In this document: positions 63,753 through 64,000 of the stretch, piece by piece
Position numbering within the stretch: position 1 is the first letter of the stretch
Layout: every line of letters starts with the position of its first letter
Program-made: the position numbers and the translations under genes
DNA from: an uncultured Paracoccaceae bacterium
GTDB lineage: Bacteria > Pseudomonadota > Alphaproteobacteria > Rhodobacterales > Rhodobacteraceae
Assembly (NCBI GenBank): GCA_947498645.1
Contig: CANMKS010000001.1
Location: 1,836,032 to 1,900,031 of the forward strand
Reading direction: 5' to 3'
Length of the DNA: 64,000 bases
Notes under the pieces: model-generated
Database searches by the model: none
The model's input: only the letters and a program-made list of their open reading frames with translations
What the model was told of the DNA's origin: nothing

Positions 63753-64000
63753 TCACCCTAATTTTTCGTGTGCGCCTGCGGCGGTAAGGGCAGAGGGCAG
63801 GGTTGCGGCAAGGGCGTCAAGCTCTGCCTTGGGGCCGCAACTGATCCGAATACAGCGGTCTTGGGGTGCGACGAATGGCATGCGCACAAAGATGCCCCGC
63901 GCCACCAGTTCGGCCAAAACCCGGCGGGCAAAATCGCCATCCGCGCCGCAATCAATGGCCACAAAGTTAGTCGCCGAGGCAAGCGCGGTCAGCCCGTTGG
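63753..64000 (-). CDS. HisC-like histidinol-phosphate/aromatic aminotransferase, C-terminal end
   Basis: Reads SATNFVAIDCGADGDFARRV at its left part in the window and continues beyond base 64000, so only the last 80 or so residues are visible. GIFVRMPFVAPQDRCIRISCG contains the C-terminal substrate Arg of the HisC/Pat group. Ends in TAAGAHEKLG-like tail. Role in histidine or phenylalanine/tyrosine biosynthesis; which one cannot be decided from this fragment. Confidence 0.85.
   Translation of the reverse strand, partial: NGLTALASATNFVAIDCGADGDFARRVLAELVARGIFVRMPFVAPQDRCIRISCGPKAELDALAATLPSALTAAGAHEKLG

Overview
The window is a chromosomal stretch of an alphaproteobacterium of the Rhodobacteraceae, most likely a marine Roseobacter-group organism. 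The assignment rests on gene content and order: propionyl-CoA carboxylase alpha next to methylmalonyl-CoA mutase, an HdaA-like replication regulator with an AI-2E family permease, a short-form prolyl-tRNA synthetase followed by lolC/lolD, lgt-midA-pgeF opposite ubiK, an isoaspartate methyltransferase ahead of a TolC-type protein, a lone Hint-domain protein, and several small proteins typical of the group (DUF6280, DUF2937, DUF3047, DUF1194). The DNA is moderately GC-rich, densely coded on both strands, with many ATGA/GTGA stop-start overlaps. I see no tRNA, rRNA, CRISPR, prophage or complete insertion sequence.

Layout. 1-4572: propionyl-CoA to succinyl-CoA catabolism (pccA, mcm), with a DUF4174 gene antisense between them. 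4585-7352: VOC, GNAT, TerB/J-domain and endonuclease-like genes. 7419-12995: PP2C phosphatase and polyphosphate metabolism (ppx, ppk), with a gene remnant between ppx and ppk. 13046-15456: hdaA, AI-2E permease, YceI. 15615-22100: proS, a peroxiredoxin, an orphan Imm11-type immunity protein, DUF2937, lolC-lolD and an Ldh-type dehydrogenase. 22084-24282: DMT exporter, then two paralogous small cytochromes c flanking a DUF3047 protein. 24283-28756: repeats, DUF3800, parE, alpha/beta hydrolase. 28842-33384: a tight oxidoreductase operon (SDR, 2OG-Fe(II) oxygenase, DCC thiol protein, saccharopine dehydrogenase-like/DUF4166) meeting DUF2461. 33502-41283: MATE, Hint, pgeF-midA-lgt against ubiK, DUF6151, M42 peptidase.

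41526-50740: GT-C-like membrane protein, YbjN, a hypothetical gene carrying a MITE-like insertion, proC, a CsaA-like tRNA-binding protein, a 2-hydroxyacid dehydrogenase, a copper pair (small secreted Cys protein and PCuAC), aspartate aminotransferase, an XRE regulator, sdhE and a MarR/LdtR-like regulator. 50756-53305: three tandem DUF1194 proteins and a glyoxalase. 53623-58910: pcm, tolC, an acidic PopZ-like protein, cobQ, a YdjM-like membrane protein, DUF6280. 59133-64000: efp, ygfZ, an MsbA-like ABC exporter, serine-glyoxylate aminotransferase, a small membrane protein and the C-terminal end of a HisC-like aminotransferase.

Functional links: methylmalonyl-CoA mutase needs adenosylcobalamin and cobQ lies in the same window; ppk and ppx make and degrade polyphosphate; lolC/D and lgt mature and sort lipoproteins, and one of the small cytochromes carries a lipobox. 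The most interesting unexplained items are the DUF1194 triplet, the oxidoreductase operon at 28.8-32.8 kb, the cytochrome/DUF3047 cassette, a DnaA-box-like direct repeat followed by a hairpin before the YbjN gene, and small repeats, one of them inside a reading frame.
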